From CAVVPY01 sp963750295 (lineage in GTDB: Bacteria > Actinomycetota > Actinomycetes > Mycobacteriales > Jatrophihabitantaceae): 64,000 nt of DNA. The DNA lies in NCBI GenBank assembly GCA_963750295.1, contig CAVVPY010000001.1, positions 930,001 through 994,000 on the forward strand, in the 5' to 3' direction. The position numbers and the translations under genes are program-made. Position 1 is the stretch's first letter. Each line of letters begins with the position of its first letter. A model generated the notes under the pieces. That model was not told where the DNA came from and did not search any database. It worked only from the letters and a program-made list of their open reading frames with translations. Shown in pieces: positions 8,283 to 16,892 of the stretch.

Positions 8283-8803
8283 CTAGGACGAACTCGGGGC
8301 CGGTGACGGCACGGTGCTGGCAGAGCCGTTCGATCCGCCGTTCGGGACTCCGTTCGGAATTTCCCGACCGCCGTGCCGGAAGTTCCAGGCCGGGCCGAGT
8401 GGGCCGACGCGGCCAGGACCGTACTGCTGGGCACGGTCGGACATCGACCCCCTGCCCTCTCGATCGTGGCCGCCGCCGGTCGCCGCGCCCACAGCGAAGC
8501 CGGCGCCGAGCAGGACGAGTGCACCCACGCCCGCCACGATGGCGGCGGGGACTCGCTTGCGCGGGTTGATCCAGGGCTCGCGCGCGACCGGGACGAACGG
8601 GTACGCCGGCGGTGGCCCACCCGGCGGCGGCCCACCCAGCGGCGGCCCACCCAGCGGCGGTCCACCCGGCGGCGGCCACCCAGCGGCGGCCCCCCCAGCG
8701 GCGGCCCACCGGCCTGGGTCTCGGGCGCGGACGGCATCCCCGGGAGCTCAGTCGTCGGTTCCCCGTCGCCGGCCGGGTGGTTGGGGGAGGGGGGTGTGGT
8801 CAT
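8283..8803 (-). pseudogene. Pro/Gly-rich single-pass membrane protein, frameshifted in its repeat tract
   Basis: The reading frame starts at ATG 8803 (MTTPPSPNHPAGDG...) and enters a run of GGPPLGGPPL repeats, then loses one base inside the fifth 15-nt unit (about 8671-8684). Adding one C restores a continuous frame of about 173 residues ending at 8283. It would contain the Pro/Gly-rich tract, a YPFVPVAREPWINP linker, one membrane helix (about AAIMAGVGALVLLGAGFAVG) and a polar Gly/Ser/Asn-rich tail. Actinobacteria have many such proteins of unknown role. The break may be a true mutation, slippage-based phase variation or a sequencing error in a GC homopolymer. Confidence 0.7.
8611..8714 (-). 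repeat. Seven tandem 15-nt units encoding GGPPL-type repeats
   Basis: On the plus strand the unit is GGCGGCCCACCCAGC. Seven units run from 8611 to 8714. The unit at 8671-8684 has 14 nt and the one at 8685-8699 has a run of seven C. The 14-nt unit shifts the frame of the gene that contains the array. Units are in frame with codons, so gain or loss of whole units would only change repeat number. Confidence 0.85.
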
Positions 8804-8913
8804 TGCGCCTCGCAGCTGACTAGATCGACGGTGCTGTCCGTGGTGCTCATGTGAGCGACGGTAACCGCTGCACCGTGGAACCGCCTGTGACCCCCGCTGT
8901 CGTACCTCTCTCG

Positions 8914-8919
8914 TACCGT
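8914..8919 (+). promoter_or_regulatory. Leaderless -10 box (TACCGT) of uvrB
   Basis: TACCGT ends six bases before the uvrB ATG at 8926. No Shine-Dalgarno sequence and no clear LexA-type SOS box were seen in the 8804-8925 gap. Confidence 0.5.
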
Positions 8920-8925
8920 GGAGCC

Positions 8926-11082
8926 ATGCGCGTCCACTCCGACATCACGCCGAGCACCGGGAAGTTCGAGGTCATCGCCGACTTCGAGCCGTCCGGCGAT
9001 CAGCCTGCGGCGATCGAGGATCTCGAGAAACGCATTCGCGCGGGCGAGAAGGACGTCGTGCTGCTCGGCGCGACCGGCACCGGCAAGTCGGCGACCACGG
9101 CGTGGCTCATCGAGCGACTGCAGCGGCCGACGCTGGTGATGGCGCCGAACAAGACCCTGGCTGCTCAGTTGGCGAACGAACTGCGCGAGATGCTGCCGAA
9201 CAACGCGGTCGAGTATTTCGTCAGCTATTACGACTACTACCAGCCCGAGGCGTACGTCCCGCAGACGGACACCTACATCGAGAAGGACAGCTCCGTCAAC
9301 GACGAGGTCGAGCGGCTGCGGCACTCGGCCACGATGTCGCTGCTGACCCGCCGTGACGTCGTCGTGGTGGCAACCGTCTCGTGCATCTACGGCCTGGGCA
9401 CGCCGCAGGAATACGTCGACCGCTCCCTGCGCCTGCGGGTCGGGCAGCAGATCGAACGCGAGAAGATCCTGCGCCGGCTCGTCGACGTCCAGTACTCGCG
9501 AAACGACCTGTCGTTCACCCGTGGGACGTTCCGGGTCCGCGGTGACACCGTCGAGATCTTCCCGATGTATGAGGAACTCGCGATCCGCGCCGAGATGTTC
9601 GGCGACGAGATCGAGCGGCTCTATTACCTGCACCCGCTGACCGGTGAGGTGATCCGCGAGGTGGAGGAGGTGTTCGTCTTCCCGGCCACGCACTATGCCG
9701 CCGGTCCCGAGCGGATGGAGCGCGCCATCCGGGGCATCGAGGCCGAACTGGCCGACCGGCTCAAGGAGTTGGAAGGGCAGAACAAGCTGCTCGAGGCGCA
9801 GCGGCTGCGCATGCGCACCGCCTACGACATCGAGATGATGCGTCAGGTCGGCTTCTGCTCGGGTATCGAGAACTACTCGCTGCACATCGACGGGCGGCAG
9901 CGCGGCAGTGCGCCGAACTGCCTGCTCGACTACTTCCCCGAGGACTTCCTGCTCGTCATCGACGAGTCGCACGTGACCGTCCCGCAGACCGGCGGCATGT
10001 ACGAGGGCGACATGTCCCGCAAGCGGATGCTGGTCGAGCACGGCTTCCGGCTGCCGTCCGCGATGGACAACCGACCGCTGAAGTTCGAGGAGTTCGTCGA
10101 TCGGGTCGGCCAGACGGTGTACCTGTCGGCAACGCCGGGCAACTACGAGATGGGCCGGACCAAGGGCGAGTTCGTCGAGCAGGTGATCCGGCCGACCGGG
10201 CTGGTCGACCCGCAGATCGTGGTCAAGTCGACGAAGGGCCAGATCGACGACCTGGTCGGCGAGATCCGCGAACGGGCCGAGCGCAACGAGCGGGTTCTGG
10301 TCACCACCCTGACCAAGAAGATGTCCGAGGACCTCACCGACTACCTGCTCGAGCTGGGCATCCGGGTCCGGTACCTGCACTCCGAGGTCGACACGCTGCG
10401 CCGCGTGGAACTGCTGCGCGAGTTGCGCCTCGGCGAGTTCGACGTGCTCGTCGGGATCAACCTGCTGCGCGAGGGCCTCGACTTGCCCGAGGTGTCGTTG
10501 GTGTCGATCCTCGACGCCGACAAGGAGGGCTTCCTGCGGTCGGGGACGTCGCTGATCCAGACGATCGGCCGCGCGGCCCGCAACGTGTCCGGGCAGGTGC
10601 ACATGTACGCGGACACCATCACGCCCTCGATGCGCAACGCGATCGACGAGACCAACCGGCGCCGTGAGAAGCAGGTCGCCTACAACGTCGAGCACGGTAT
10701 CGACCCGCAACCACTGCGCAAGCGAATCGCCGACATCACCGATCTGCTGACCCGCGAGTCCGAGGACACCGAACAACTGCTCGGCAGTACCCCGGTGGGT
10801 GGCTCGGGCCGCTCGCAGTCGCGCGGCAAGTCCGCAGTGCCGGGTCGCGGCGGTCGTGGAAGCTCCGGCGGCGTCGTCGGGGTGGGCGCGCACGCGGACG
10901 GCAAGCTCGACATCGCCGTCATGCCGCGCGCGCAACTGGCCGACCTGATCCAGCAGCTCAACGACCAGATGCTCGCGTCCGCCCGTGAGCTCCAGTTCGA
11001 GGTGGCCGCGCGCATCCGCGACGAGATCTCCGAGTTGAAGAAGGAGCTCCGCGGCATGGATGCAGCGGGCGTGGGCCGGTGA
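8926..11082 (+). CDS. uvrB: Excinuclease ABC subunit B (UvrB)
   Basis: The helicase-like damage-verification subunit of nucleotide excision repair, loaded by UvrA2 and recruiting UvrC. The 718-residue product has Walker A GATGTGKS (48-55), the beta-hairpin region SYYDYYQPEAYVP, the DEAH-like LLVIDESHVT, helicase motif VI (TIGRAARN), and a C-terminal UvrC-binding UVR motif (DQMLASARELQFEVAARIRDE). A Gly/Ser-rich linker near residue 640 precedes the UVR motif. ATG 8926 is preferred to the upstream in-frame start because it begins the conserved RVHSDITPSTGKFEV and fits the leaderless promoter. uvrA and uvrC are in the same window but separate. Confidence 0.98.
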   Translation: MRVHSDITPSTGKFEVIADFEPSGDQPAAIEDLEKRIRAGEKDVVLLGATGTGKSATTAWLIERLQRPTLVMAPNKTLAAQLANELREMLPNNAVEYFVSYYDYYQPEAYVPQTDTYIEKDSSVNDEVERLRHSATMSLLTRRDVVVVATVSCIYGLGTPQEYVDRSLRLRVGQQIEREKILRRLVDVQYSRNDLSFTRGTFRVRGDTVEIFPMYEELAIRAEMFGDEIERLYYLHPLTGEVIREVEEVFVFPATHYAAGPERMERAIRGIEAELADRLKELEGQNKLLEAQRLRMRTAYDIEMMRQVGFCSGIENYSLHIDGRQRGSAPNCLLDYFPEDFLLVIDESHVTVPQTGGMYEGDMSRKRMLVEHGFRLPSAMDNRPLKFEEFVDRVGQTVYLSATPGNYEMGRTKGEFVEQVIRPTGLVDPQIVVKSTKGQIDDLVGEIRERAERNERVLVTTLTKKMSEDLTDYLLELGIRVRYLHSEVDTLRRVELLRELRLGEFDVLVGINLLREGLDLPEVSLVSILDADKEGFLRSGTSLIQTIGRAARNVSGQVHMYADTITPSMRNAIDETNRRREKQVAYNVEHGIDPQPLRKRIADITDLLTRESEDTEQLLGSTPVGGSGRSQSRGKSAVPGRGGRGSSGGVVGVGAHADGKLDIAVMPRAQLADLIQQLNDQMLASARELQFEVAARIRDEISELKKELRGMDAAGVGR

Positions 11083-11519
11083 GCGCGCCCGCCGTTCAGC
11101 TCACCTTCGACGCGGCCGACGCGCTCGCGCTCGGCCGGTTCTGGACTCAGGTACTCGGCTACGTCGACCAGCCGCCACCGGACGGCTTCGACAGCTGGGA
11201 CGCCTTCCTCGACTCGATCGGCTGGCCGGCCGACCAGCGCGACGCGCGCTGGGCGATCGTCGACCCGGCGGGCATCCGGCCGCGACTGCTGTTCCAGAAG
11301 GTCCCCGAGGGCGAGGCCGCCAAGACCGCCAAGAACCGCGTGCACCTGGACGTGAGCGTCGGCGCCGGCCTGCCTGCTGCCGAGCGACCCGCCGTCGTGC
11401 GCGCGAAGGCGGACGAGTTGCTCGCGCTGGGCGCGGCCGAGGTGCGCGAGGTGGACGAGAACGGGGAGTACTGGATCGTCCTGCGCGACCCCGAAGGCAA
11501 CGAGTTCTGCCTGCAGTAG
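11079..11519 (+). CDS. VOC (glyoxalase/bleomycin-resistance) superfamily protein
   Basis: A 146-residue single-domain protein with the beta-alpha-beta-beta-beta folds of the VOC superfamily: FDAADALALGRFWTQVLGY at the start and YWIVLRDPEGNEFCLQ at the end, the latter typical of the glyoxalase_6 group. Metal ligands are not certain. It starts with GTG in a GTGA overlap with uvrB and is probably translated from the same mRNA. The substrate is unknown, and no functional link to repair is established for this family. Confidence 0.8.
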   Translation: MSAPAVQLTFDAADALALGRFWTQVLGYVDQPPPDGFDSWDAFLDSIGWPADQRDARWAIVDPAGIRPRLLFQKVPEGEAAKTAKNRVHLDVSVGAGLPAAERPAVVRAKADELLALGAAEVREVDENGEYWIVLRDPEGNEFCLQ

Positions 11520-11610
11520 GCCGTCGCGGCAGCAGACCGGCCCGGCACACCGGCCGGCGCCTGCCCGGGTGCGCCCGCTCACCGACGGTGTCCGGCCCCG
11601 GCACAGCCTC

Positions 11611-11644
11611 GCGGGCCCGCCGATCCCAACATCGACGGGCCCGC
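11611..11644. terminator. Bidirectional hairpin between convergent genes
   Basis: GCGGGCCCG-x-CGAT and ATCG-x-CGGGCCCGC form 9 plus 4 base pairs around a 6-nt loop (CCCAAC), midway between the VOC gene stop (11519) and the end of the convergent peptidase gene (11667). There is no T-run on either side. Confidence 0.6.
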
Positions 11645-11666
11645 GAAGGGTCGGGTCAGGACGCAG

Positions 11667-12944
11667 TCAGAAGGCACTCGTCCCGTTCGGTGTGCCGAGC
11701 CCGGTCGGGCCGTCGTAACCCGGGCCGGCGGTGCACAGGTACGAGCCGCCACAACTGCCGTTGCTGCCCGAGGTGACGTCGAACAGGCCGGCCTGGTTCG
11801 CATAGGGCAGGCTCGGCGAGGTCGAGCCGGCCAGCGCGAACACGCTGGCGATGATCGGCGATGACGCGCTCGTCCCGCCGACCTGCACCCAGCCGTCGGC
11901 GCCGGGCACCACCCCGATCGAGATGAGGTAGTCGCAGAAGGAACTGGTGCCGCAGCTGTTCGCGGTGTCGTAGACGGCTACGCCGGTGGCTGGGTCCGCC
12001 ACCGCGGAGACGTCCGCGATCGTCCGCATCGCGCAGCCTGCGTCGTGCTGCCACGCCGGCTTCGCGTCGTAGGCCGAGCAGCCCGAGCCGGCACCGCTCC
12101 ACGCGGTCTCGTTCCAGCCTCGGGTCGTCGCGGCCTTGGACAGACTCGTCCCACCGACAGCCGTCACGAAGCGCGACGCGGCGGGGTAGGACGTCCCGTA
12201 GCCGCTGTCACCCGAACTGGCCGTGATGGCAACGCCCGGGTGGTTGAAGTGCGGGTCCGACGCGGTGGTCTGGGACGCGTCCTCCGAGCCGCCGTAGCTG
12301 TTCGAGATCGCGATGACACCCGCGGTGGCCGCCGCCGTGTCGACTGCCGTGAACAGGTCCGTGTCGGTCGGCGTGTTCGCCTCGACGAGCAGGATGTGAC
12401 AGTCGGGGCAGGTGGCCGAGACCATGTCCAGGTCCAGGCTGATCTCGAGCGCCCACCCGTAGTCGGTCAGCGGCAACGGCGCGGCCGCGCCGTTCTGGTT
12501 GACCTTCGTGAAACAGCCGTTCGCGCTCGTGCACGGCGGTAGGCCGAAGTGGCTGCGGTAGGCGGCCAGGTCGGACTCGGCGTTCGGGTCATCGTAGGCA
12601 TCGACGATCGCAACCGTCCGGCCGCCGGACGTCGCGCCGGCGAGCTTGTACGCCGATTGGATGTCGGCCGGTCCGTAGCCCCGGACCGTCGTCGTGGTCA
12701 GCGGTGCGAGCCCACCGGACGGCGTGCGCTGGGCGCGCACCTTGCCGAAACAGCCCATGCTGTGGACGCTCGCGCGCCGGGCACAGCCGAAGTTCGCGAA
12801 AAGCCCGCCCAGGGGCAGGGCCCGGGTCAGGTTGCCGAGCGTGCTGGCGCCGGCGGGAGTGCCGCCGGTGACAGCCGCGGCGGCGGGAACGGTGAGCGCG
12901 AGTGCCGCGAGCGCGGCACCCAGGCGTAGGCGGTAGCGAGGCAT
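11667..12944 (-). CDS. Secreted S53 family (sedolisin-type) serine-carboxyl peptidase
   Basis: S53 peptidases are secreted endopeptidases with a Ser-Glu-Asp triad. The 425-residue protein has a signal peptide (about 1-24, ending AAAAV), catalytic E167 and D171 (WALEISLDLDM), the oxyanion aspartate D246 (SSGDSGYG) and the nucleophile S359 (GGTSASSP). The usual long N-terminal pro-domain is much shortened, to roughly 75 residues. Several Cys pairs (for example C137/C144 and C331/C337) suggest disulfides. AGGAGAA lies just before ATG 12944. An AT-rich patch at about 13006-13035 may hold the promoter. It is transcribed alone. Confidence 0.9.
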   Translation of the reverse strand: MPRYRLRLGAALAALALTVPAAAAVTGGTPAGASTLGNLTRALPLGGLFANFGCARRASVHSMGCFGKVRAQRTPSGGLAPLTTTTVRGYGPADIQSAYKLAGATSGGRTVAIVDAYDDPNAESDLAAYRSHFGLPPCTSANGCFTKVNQNGAAAPLPLTDYGWALEISLDLDMVSATCPDCHILLVEANTPTDTDLFTAVDTAAATAGVIAISNSYGGSEDASQTTASDPHFNHPGVAITASSGDSGYGTSYPAASRFVTAVGGTSLSKAATTRGWNETAWSGAGSGCSAYDAKPAWQHDAGCAMRTIADVSAVADPATGVAVYDTANSCGTSSFCDYLISIGVVPGADGWVQVGGTSASSPIIASVFALAGSTSPSLPYANQAGLFDVTSGSNGSCGGSYLCTAGPGYDGPTGLGTPNGTSAF

Positions 12945-13074
12945 GTCCGGGTTCTCCTGACCGGCAGCGGTACCGCGTCGGTCGCGGTGTCCAGAGACTA
13001 GGACGATTCCCCCTAAAACGCCAGATATTGCAAAAGTCCGGCACTGCCCGCGGGCGCGCGTCGACGCGTGCTGT

Positions 13075-13080
13075 CAGGAT
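13075..13080 (+). promoter_or_regulatory. Possible leaderless -10 box (CAGGAT) of the DUF2993 gene
   Basis: CAGGAT ends six bases before ATG 13087, the same spacing as the clearer TANNNT boxes in the window. The match to the consensus is weaker (C in the first position). Confidence 0.3.
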
Positions 13081-13086
13081 CGAGGG

Positions 13087-13782
13087 ATGACCCGAGCCGA
13101 CCGCCAAGCTGGTGCGGTCGGCATGCGGCTGGTGATCGGTCTGGTGGTCGTGGTCGCGCTGCTCGTCGGCGCCGACCAGCTCGCCCGGGTCATCGCCGAG
13201 CGGGTGGCCGGGTCCGCGATCCAGAACTCGCAGGGCCTGCCCGACCGCCCGGACGTGTCGATCGGCGGCTACCCGTTCCTCACCCAATTCGCTGTCGCCG
13301 AGTACGACCACGTCGAGATCACTGCCCGCGACGTGCCGGTCGGGCCGTCCGGGCGCGCCCTGCGCATCGACTCGATCGTCGTCGACCTGCGCCGGGTCAG
13401 TACCGCGCGGGACTTCTCCTCTGTGCACGCGGACACGGCATCTGCCCGAGCCACCATCGGCTACGCCGCCTTGTCGGACGCGCTTGGCGCTCCGATCAGC
13501 TATGCCGGCAACGGCCGGGTACGGGCGAGTGTGAGCGTCACGGTCGCCGGCCGCACGTTGCGTGGCTCGGTCACCGCCGGCGTCGGCGTCTCGGGCTCGG
13601 ACCAGGCCAGCTTCGGCGAGATCGACACCGGCACGGGCGCACCGGCGCTGGGCCAGCTATTCGCGGTTCCGCTGTCTCTGGCCGGACTGCCGTTCGACAT
13701 CCGGCTGGACCGCATCGTTGCCGCGCCGGCCGGACTGGTCATCACGCTGTCCGGGACGAACCTCGACTATCGCGAACCCTGA
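13087..13782 (+). CDS. DUF2993 (LmeA-like) phospholipid-binding protein
   Basis: A 231-residue protein with one N-terminal signal anchor (MRLVIGLVVVVALLVGADQLA, about 13-33) and an extracytoplasmic DUF2993 domain. The family hallmark GYPFLTQFA (about 60-68) is present, followed by alternating beta segments. The characterised member, mycobacterial LmeA, binds phosphoinositides and supports lipomannan maturation; the same role here is only inferred. Its last 16 nt overlap the end of the convergent sugar kinase gene. Confidence 0.85.
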   Translation: MTRADRQAGAVGMRLVIGLVVVVALLVGADQLARVIAERVAGSAIQNSQGLPDRPDVSIGGYPFLTQFAVAEYDHVEITARDVPVGPSGRALRIDSIVVDLRRVSTARDFSSVHADTASARATIGYAALSDALGAPISYAGNGRVRASVSVTVAGRTLRGSVTAGVGVSGSDQASFGEIDTGTGAPALGQLFAVPLSLAGLPFDIRLDRIVAAPAGLVITLSGTNLDYREP

Positions 13783-14660
13783 GGACGCCCCCCGACGGCA
13801 CTGAGCGCTCGCGCGGCGAGGTCGTCGCCGGCGGTCAGCGACTCCTCGACCGACGCGCCGCCCGCTCGCGCCGCCAGCACCCCGGCGGCGAACGCGTCGC
13901 CGGCGCCGGTGCTGTCGACGAGGGATCGCGTCAGCGGGGTGACCCGCAGCAGCTCCGTCCCGTCCGACCACACCGCCCCGCGGCGCCCGCACTTCACGAT
14001 CGCCTCTCCGCACCGCCCGGCCAGGGCCAGCGCGGCGGCGTCCGGGTCGTCGCTGCCCGTGAGGACCCGCGCCTCGTCCAGGTTGGCGAACAGCAGTGCC
14101 GGGGGCAGCCAGTCCAAGAAGGCTTCGGCGCCGAAGGCGCGCAGCGGAGCCGCCGAGGCGGCGTCGACCGACAGCGCGCACCCGCGCTCGGTGGCCAGCG
14201 TCGCCGCGCCCGTCGCCGCCGAGCGGGCACCGTCCTGGAACACCGCGTAGCCGGAGATGTGGACCAGGACGCCCGGCGCGAACAGGTCCACCGGCAGGTC
14301 CGCGTGCGCCAGCCCGGCGTTGGCGCCGGCCGACGGGACCATCGTCCGCTCGCCGTCGATGTCCACGAGCACGATGCAGGTGCCGGTGGGGCGCACGGGA
14401 TCAACGCTCACGTGCAGGTCGATCCCGGCCGCCGCCAGATCGTTGAGTGCCATCCGGCCGAGGACGTCGTCCCCGACGCGTCCGATGAACGTCGTCGCGA
14501 TGCCCGCGGCAACCAGCCAGGCGGCCGTGTTGGCGGCCGAGCCGCCGCCGCGCACCGTGATCGGGGCGGGTGTGTCCGAGCCCGGCGCGAGCTCGGTCGG
14601 CAGCTGCGCCAGGACGTCGACCATCAGATCGCCCAGGCACAGCGCGCGCGGAGTGCTCAC
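13767..14660 (-). CDS. psuK: PfkB family kinase, probable pseudouridine kinase
   Basis: A 297-residue ribokinase-fold kinase. The substrate-binding glycine motif GGGSAANTAAWL is near residue 40, and the second PfkB signature DSTGAGDAFAAGV, with the catalytic Asp, is near residue 245. GTG 14660 overlaps the psuG stop (GTGA), so the pair is translationally coupled. PsuK phosphorylates pseudouridine for PsuG, and the assignment rests on this pairing; on its own the sequence would only be called a PfkB sugar or nucleoside kinase. It is the last gene of the riboswitch-led operon. Confidence 0.75.
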   Translation of the reverse strand: MSTPRALCLGDLMVDVLAQLPTELAPGSDTPAPITVRGGGSAANTAAWLVAAGIATTFIGRVGDDVLGRMALNDLAAAGIDLHVSVDPVRPTGTCIVLVDIDGERTMVPSAGANAGLAHADLPVDLFAPGVLVHISGYAVFQDGARSAATGAATLATERGCALSVDAASAAPLRAFGAEAFLDWLPPALLFANLDEARVLTGSDDPDAAALALAGRCGEAIVKCGRRGAVWSDGTELLRVTPLTRSLVDSTGAGDAFAAGVLAARAGGASVEESLTAGDDLAARALSAVGGRPQGSR

Positions 14661-15568
14661 GCCGCGCGCAGACCGGCGTATGCCGCCGCGACCTCGCCGG
14701 CCAAGCGGGCGTTGCCGAGCACCAGCGCCACGTTGGCCGCGAGCGAGGCCCCGTGGGTCTCGCGATGGAACCAGGCCAGCAGGAACGGCGTCACGTCCTT
14801 GCCCGTGACCCGCTCGGCCTCGGCCGCGGCCAGGCCGGACGCGAGGACGCGGTCGTGCAACTCGTGATCGAGCTCGTCCGCCGCCGAGATCGGGTTGGCG
14901 AGCACGAGACCGTACCGGTCGGTGCCGATCGCGTCGCGCGCGTGCAGGACGGCGGCTGCCTCGGCGGGGTTGTCGACGCGCCAGTCCAGCCGGTACCCCG
15001 AGTCGCGCAGGTAGAAGCCGGGGAACTTGTCGGTGCGGTAGCCGAGCACCCCGATGTTCAGCGTTTCGAGGCGTTCCAGGGTGGCGGCGACGTCCAGGAT
15101 CGACTTGACGCCCGCACACACCACGAGCACCGGCGTGCGCGACAGCGTGGTCAGGTCGGCGGACTCGTCCCACGTCTCGGTGGCGCCACGGTGCACCCCG
15201 CCGAGACCGCCGGTGGCGAAGACGCGGATACCAGCCTCCGCGGCCAGGTGCGCGGTCGAGGCCACCGTCGTGGCACCCACGCCGCCGCTGGCGACGACGG
15301 CAGCGAGATCGCGGACGCTGACCTTCACCACGGCCTCGTCCCCGGCGACACGGGCGAGCGCCGCGGCGTCCAGACCGATACGGGGCTCGCCGTCGACGAC
15401 CGCGATCGTGGCCGGGACCGCCCCGCCGGCCCGCACCGCATCCTCGATCTCGCGGGCGATGCGCAGGTTGTCCGGCCGCGGCAGGCCGTGGCTGATGATC
15501 GTGCTCTCGAGCGCGACGACAGGATCGCCCGCAGCAAGGGCGGCGGCCACCTCAGGTTGGATCAGCAC
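14657..15568 (-). CDS. psuG: Pseudouridine-5'-phosphate glycosidase (PsuG)
   Basis: PsuG breaks the C-C glycosidic bond of pseudouridine 5'-phosphate to uracil and ribose 5-phosphate. The 303-residue protein has the family motifs ALESTIISHGLPRPDN (Glu in the active site), ATGGLGGVHRGA, CAGVKSILD (active-site Lys) and ALVLGNARLAGE (Asn). It begins at GTG 15568, four bases after the transporter gene ends, and overlaps psuK by four. The products uracil and ribose phosphate feed pyrimidine salvage and the pentose phosphate pathway. Its place in a thiamine operon is unusual. Confidence 0.95.
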   Translation of the reverse strand: MLIQPEVAAALAAGDPVVALESTIISHGLPRPDNLRIAREIEDAVRAGGAVPATIAVVDGEPRIGLDAAALARVAGDEAVVKVSVRDLAAVVASGGVGATTVASTAHLAAEAGIRVFATGGLGGVHRGATETWDESADLTTLSRTPVLVVCAGVKSILDVAATLERLETLNIGVLGYRTDKFPGFYLRDSGYRLDWRVDNPAEAAAVLHARDAIGTDRYGLVLANPISAADELDHELHDRVLASGLAAAEAERVTGKDVTPFLLAWFHRETHGASLAANVALVLGNARLAGEVAAAYAGLRAA

Positions 15569-15572
15569 CGGC

Positions 15573-16892
15573 TCATTCTCGCCGGTGCGCGACCGCGAGA
15601 ACTCCGGTGGTCACCGCCGCGACAACGAACGACACGATCGAGGCGCTCATCCACGACTGTGGTGTGAAGTGCAACCAGGACTGGACGTGCCCCCACATCC
15701 GCGTCCACCAGCCGATGTAGCCGGGGTTGATCAGCTGGTACACGACGAATCCGAGCAGCCACGGAATGAGCGTGCGCGGCCGAGGACGCACGCCGGTGCC
15801 GAGGTCCCACTGGCGGTGCGAGACCAGGAAGTAGTCGACGACGAGGACGCCGAGCAGGGGCACGAACACCGACCCGATCAGCAGCAGGAAGTTCTCGTAG
15901 TCGTAGATGTTCAGGGCGAGCGCGGCCAGGGTCGCGATGGTGCCGACGACGACGGCGAGGATGCGACGGTCCCAGTTCGGCCGGATGTTCTGCACCGACA
16001 CCGCGGTCGAGTACGTGTCGGCGAAGGACTGGTCGAGTTCGCGCAACGCCAGCACGGCGAAGGCCAGGGTTCCGAGCGGCACCGCGATGAAAGTGCCGAA
16101 GATCGCGTCGGCGTCGCCCTTGGCCACGGTGACGAGCGCGATCAGGCCAAGTGCGTAGCAGGCCAATTGGGTGACCGAGTACCCGACGAAGGCACCGTAG
16201 AAGGCGGCGCGCGGCGTGCGCGAGTGGCGCGAGTAGTCCGACGCGAGCGGCACCCACGACACCGACACGCCGATCACGGTGTCGACGGCGATCCAGAAGC
16301 CGGACCAGTTGCCCGCACCGAGATCGGGCAGCGGGTGCCGCAGCAACTGCACGAACAGGTAGCAGAGCACGACGAGTACCGCGACCGTGACGTACTTGCG
16401 CAACACCCGGATGAAGCCGAGCGGACGCAGCGCGAGCCCGGTGGTGACGATGCCGCCGGCAAGCACGAACGCCCAGCGCGGCACGTCGCCGGCGATCTCG
16501 TGCAGCGCCGTCCCGATGGTGACCAGTTCGAAGGTTGTCCACCCGATCAGTTGCAGCGCGTTGAGCGCCGTCGGGAAGTAGCTGGCGCGGGTGCCGAACA
16601 ACCCGCGCAACAGCACCATGGACGGCGCGCCGGTGTCCGCGCCGGGGATCGCGGCCGCCGCGACAGCGAGGGTGCCGAGCGCGGTTCCCACGAGCAGGGC
16701 GACGAAGGCTGCCCCGAGCGACATCGGCGCGACGCCGTCGAGCGGGACGAGCACGAAGATCGCGCCGGTGAAGCCGAGCAGGCTGACGCCGAGGTTGCCC
16801 CACAGCCCGAGCTGGTCGGACAGGCGCAGTGTGCGCGGCGGCGCACCGGCGAGGGTGTGCGGAACCTCGGAGCGTTCGGCTGTGCTTGTCAT
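15573..16892 (-). CDS. NCS1 family permease, candidate hydroxymethylpyrimidine transporter (CytX-like)
   Basis: A 439-residue integral membrane protein with about twelve helices. It shows NCS1 (nucleobase:cation symporter 1) features such as GLWGNLGVSLLGFTGAIF near the N-terminus and an Asp/Tyr-rich stretch NIYDYENFLLLIG. NCS1 proteins import nucleobases such as cytosine, allantoin or hydroxymethylpyrimidine. The gene overlaps thiG by one base and lies 4 nt from psuG. Cargo could therefore be the thiamine pyrimidine precursor (CytX role) or pseudouridine; the riboswitch favours the former and the psuGK genes the latter. Confidence 0.85.
   Translation of the reverse strand: MTSTAERSEVPHTLAGAPPRTLRLSDQLGLWGNLGVSLLGFTGAIFVLVPLDGVAPMSLGAAFVALLVGTALGTLAVAAAAIPGADTGAPSMVLLRGLFGTRASYFPTALNALQLIGWTTFELVTIGTALHEIAGDVPRWAFVLAGGIVTTGLALRPLGFIRVLRKYVTVAVLVVLCYLFVQLLRHPLPDLGAGNWSGFWIAVDTVIGVSVSWVPLASDYSRHSRTPRAAFYGAFVGYSVTQLACYALGLIALVTVAKGDADAIFGTFIAVPLGTLAFAVLALRELDQSFADTYSTAVSVQNIRPNWDRRILAVVVGTIATLAALALNIYDYENFLLLIGSVFVPLLGVLVVDYFLVSHRQWDLGTGVRPRPRTLIPWLLGFVVYQLINPGYIGWWTRMWGHVQSWLHFTPQSWMSASIVSFVVAAVTTGVLAVAHRRE

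Noticed and set aside
8611..8714. Array of seven short repeats considered as a CRISPR or origin iteron array
   Set aside because: Units are contiguous with no spacers and keep the reading frame of a Pro/Gly-rich protein; it is a coding repeat.
8804..8925. SOS (LexA) box searched upstream of uvrB, and likewise upstream of uvrA (37114-37188) and uvrC
   Set aside because: No CGAAC-N4-GTTCG-like site was found by eye in these gaps, so damage induction cannot be claimed.
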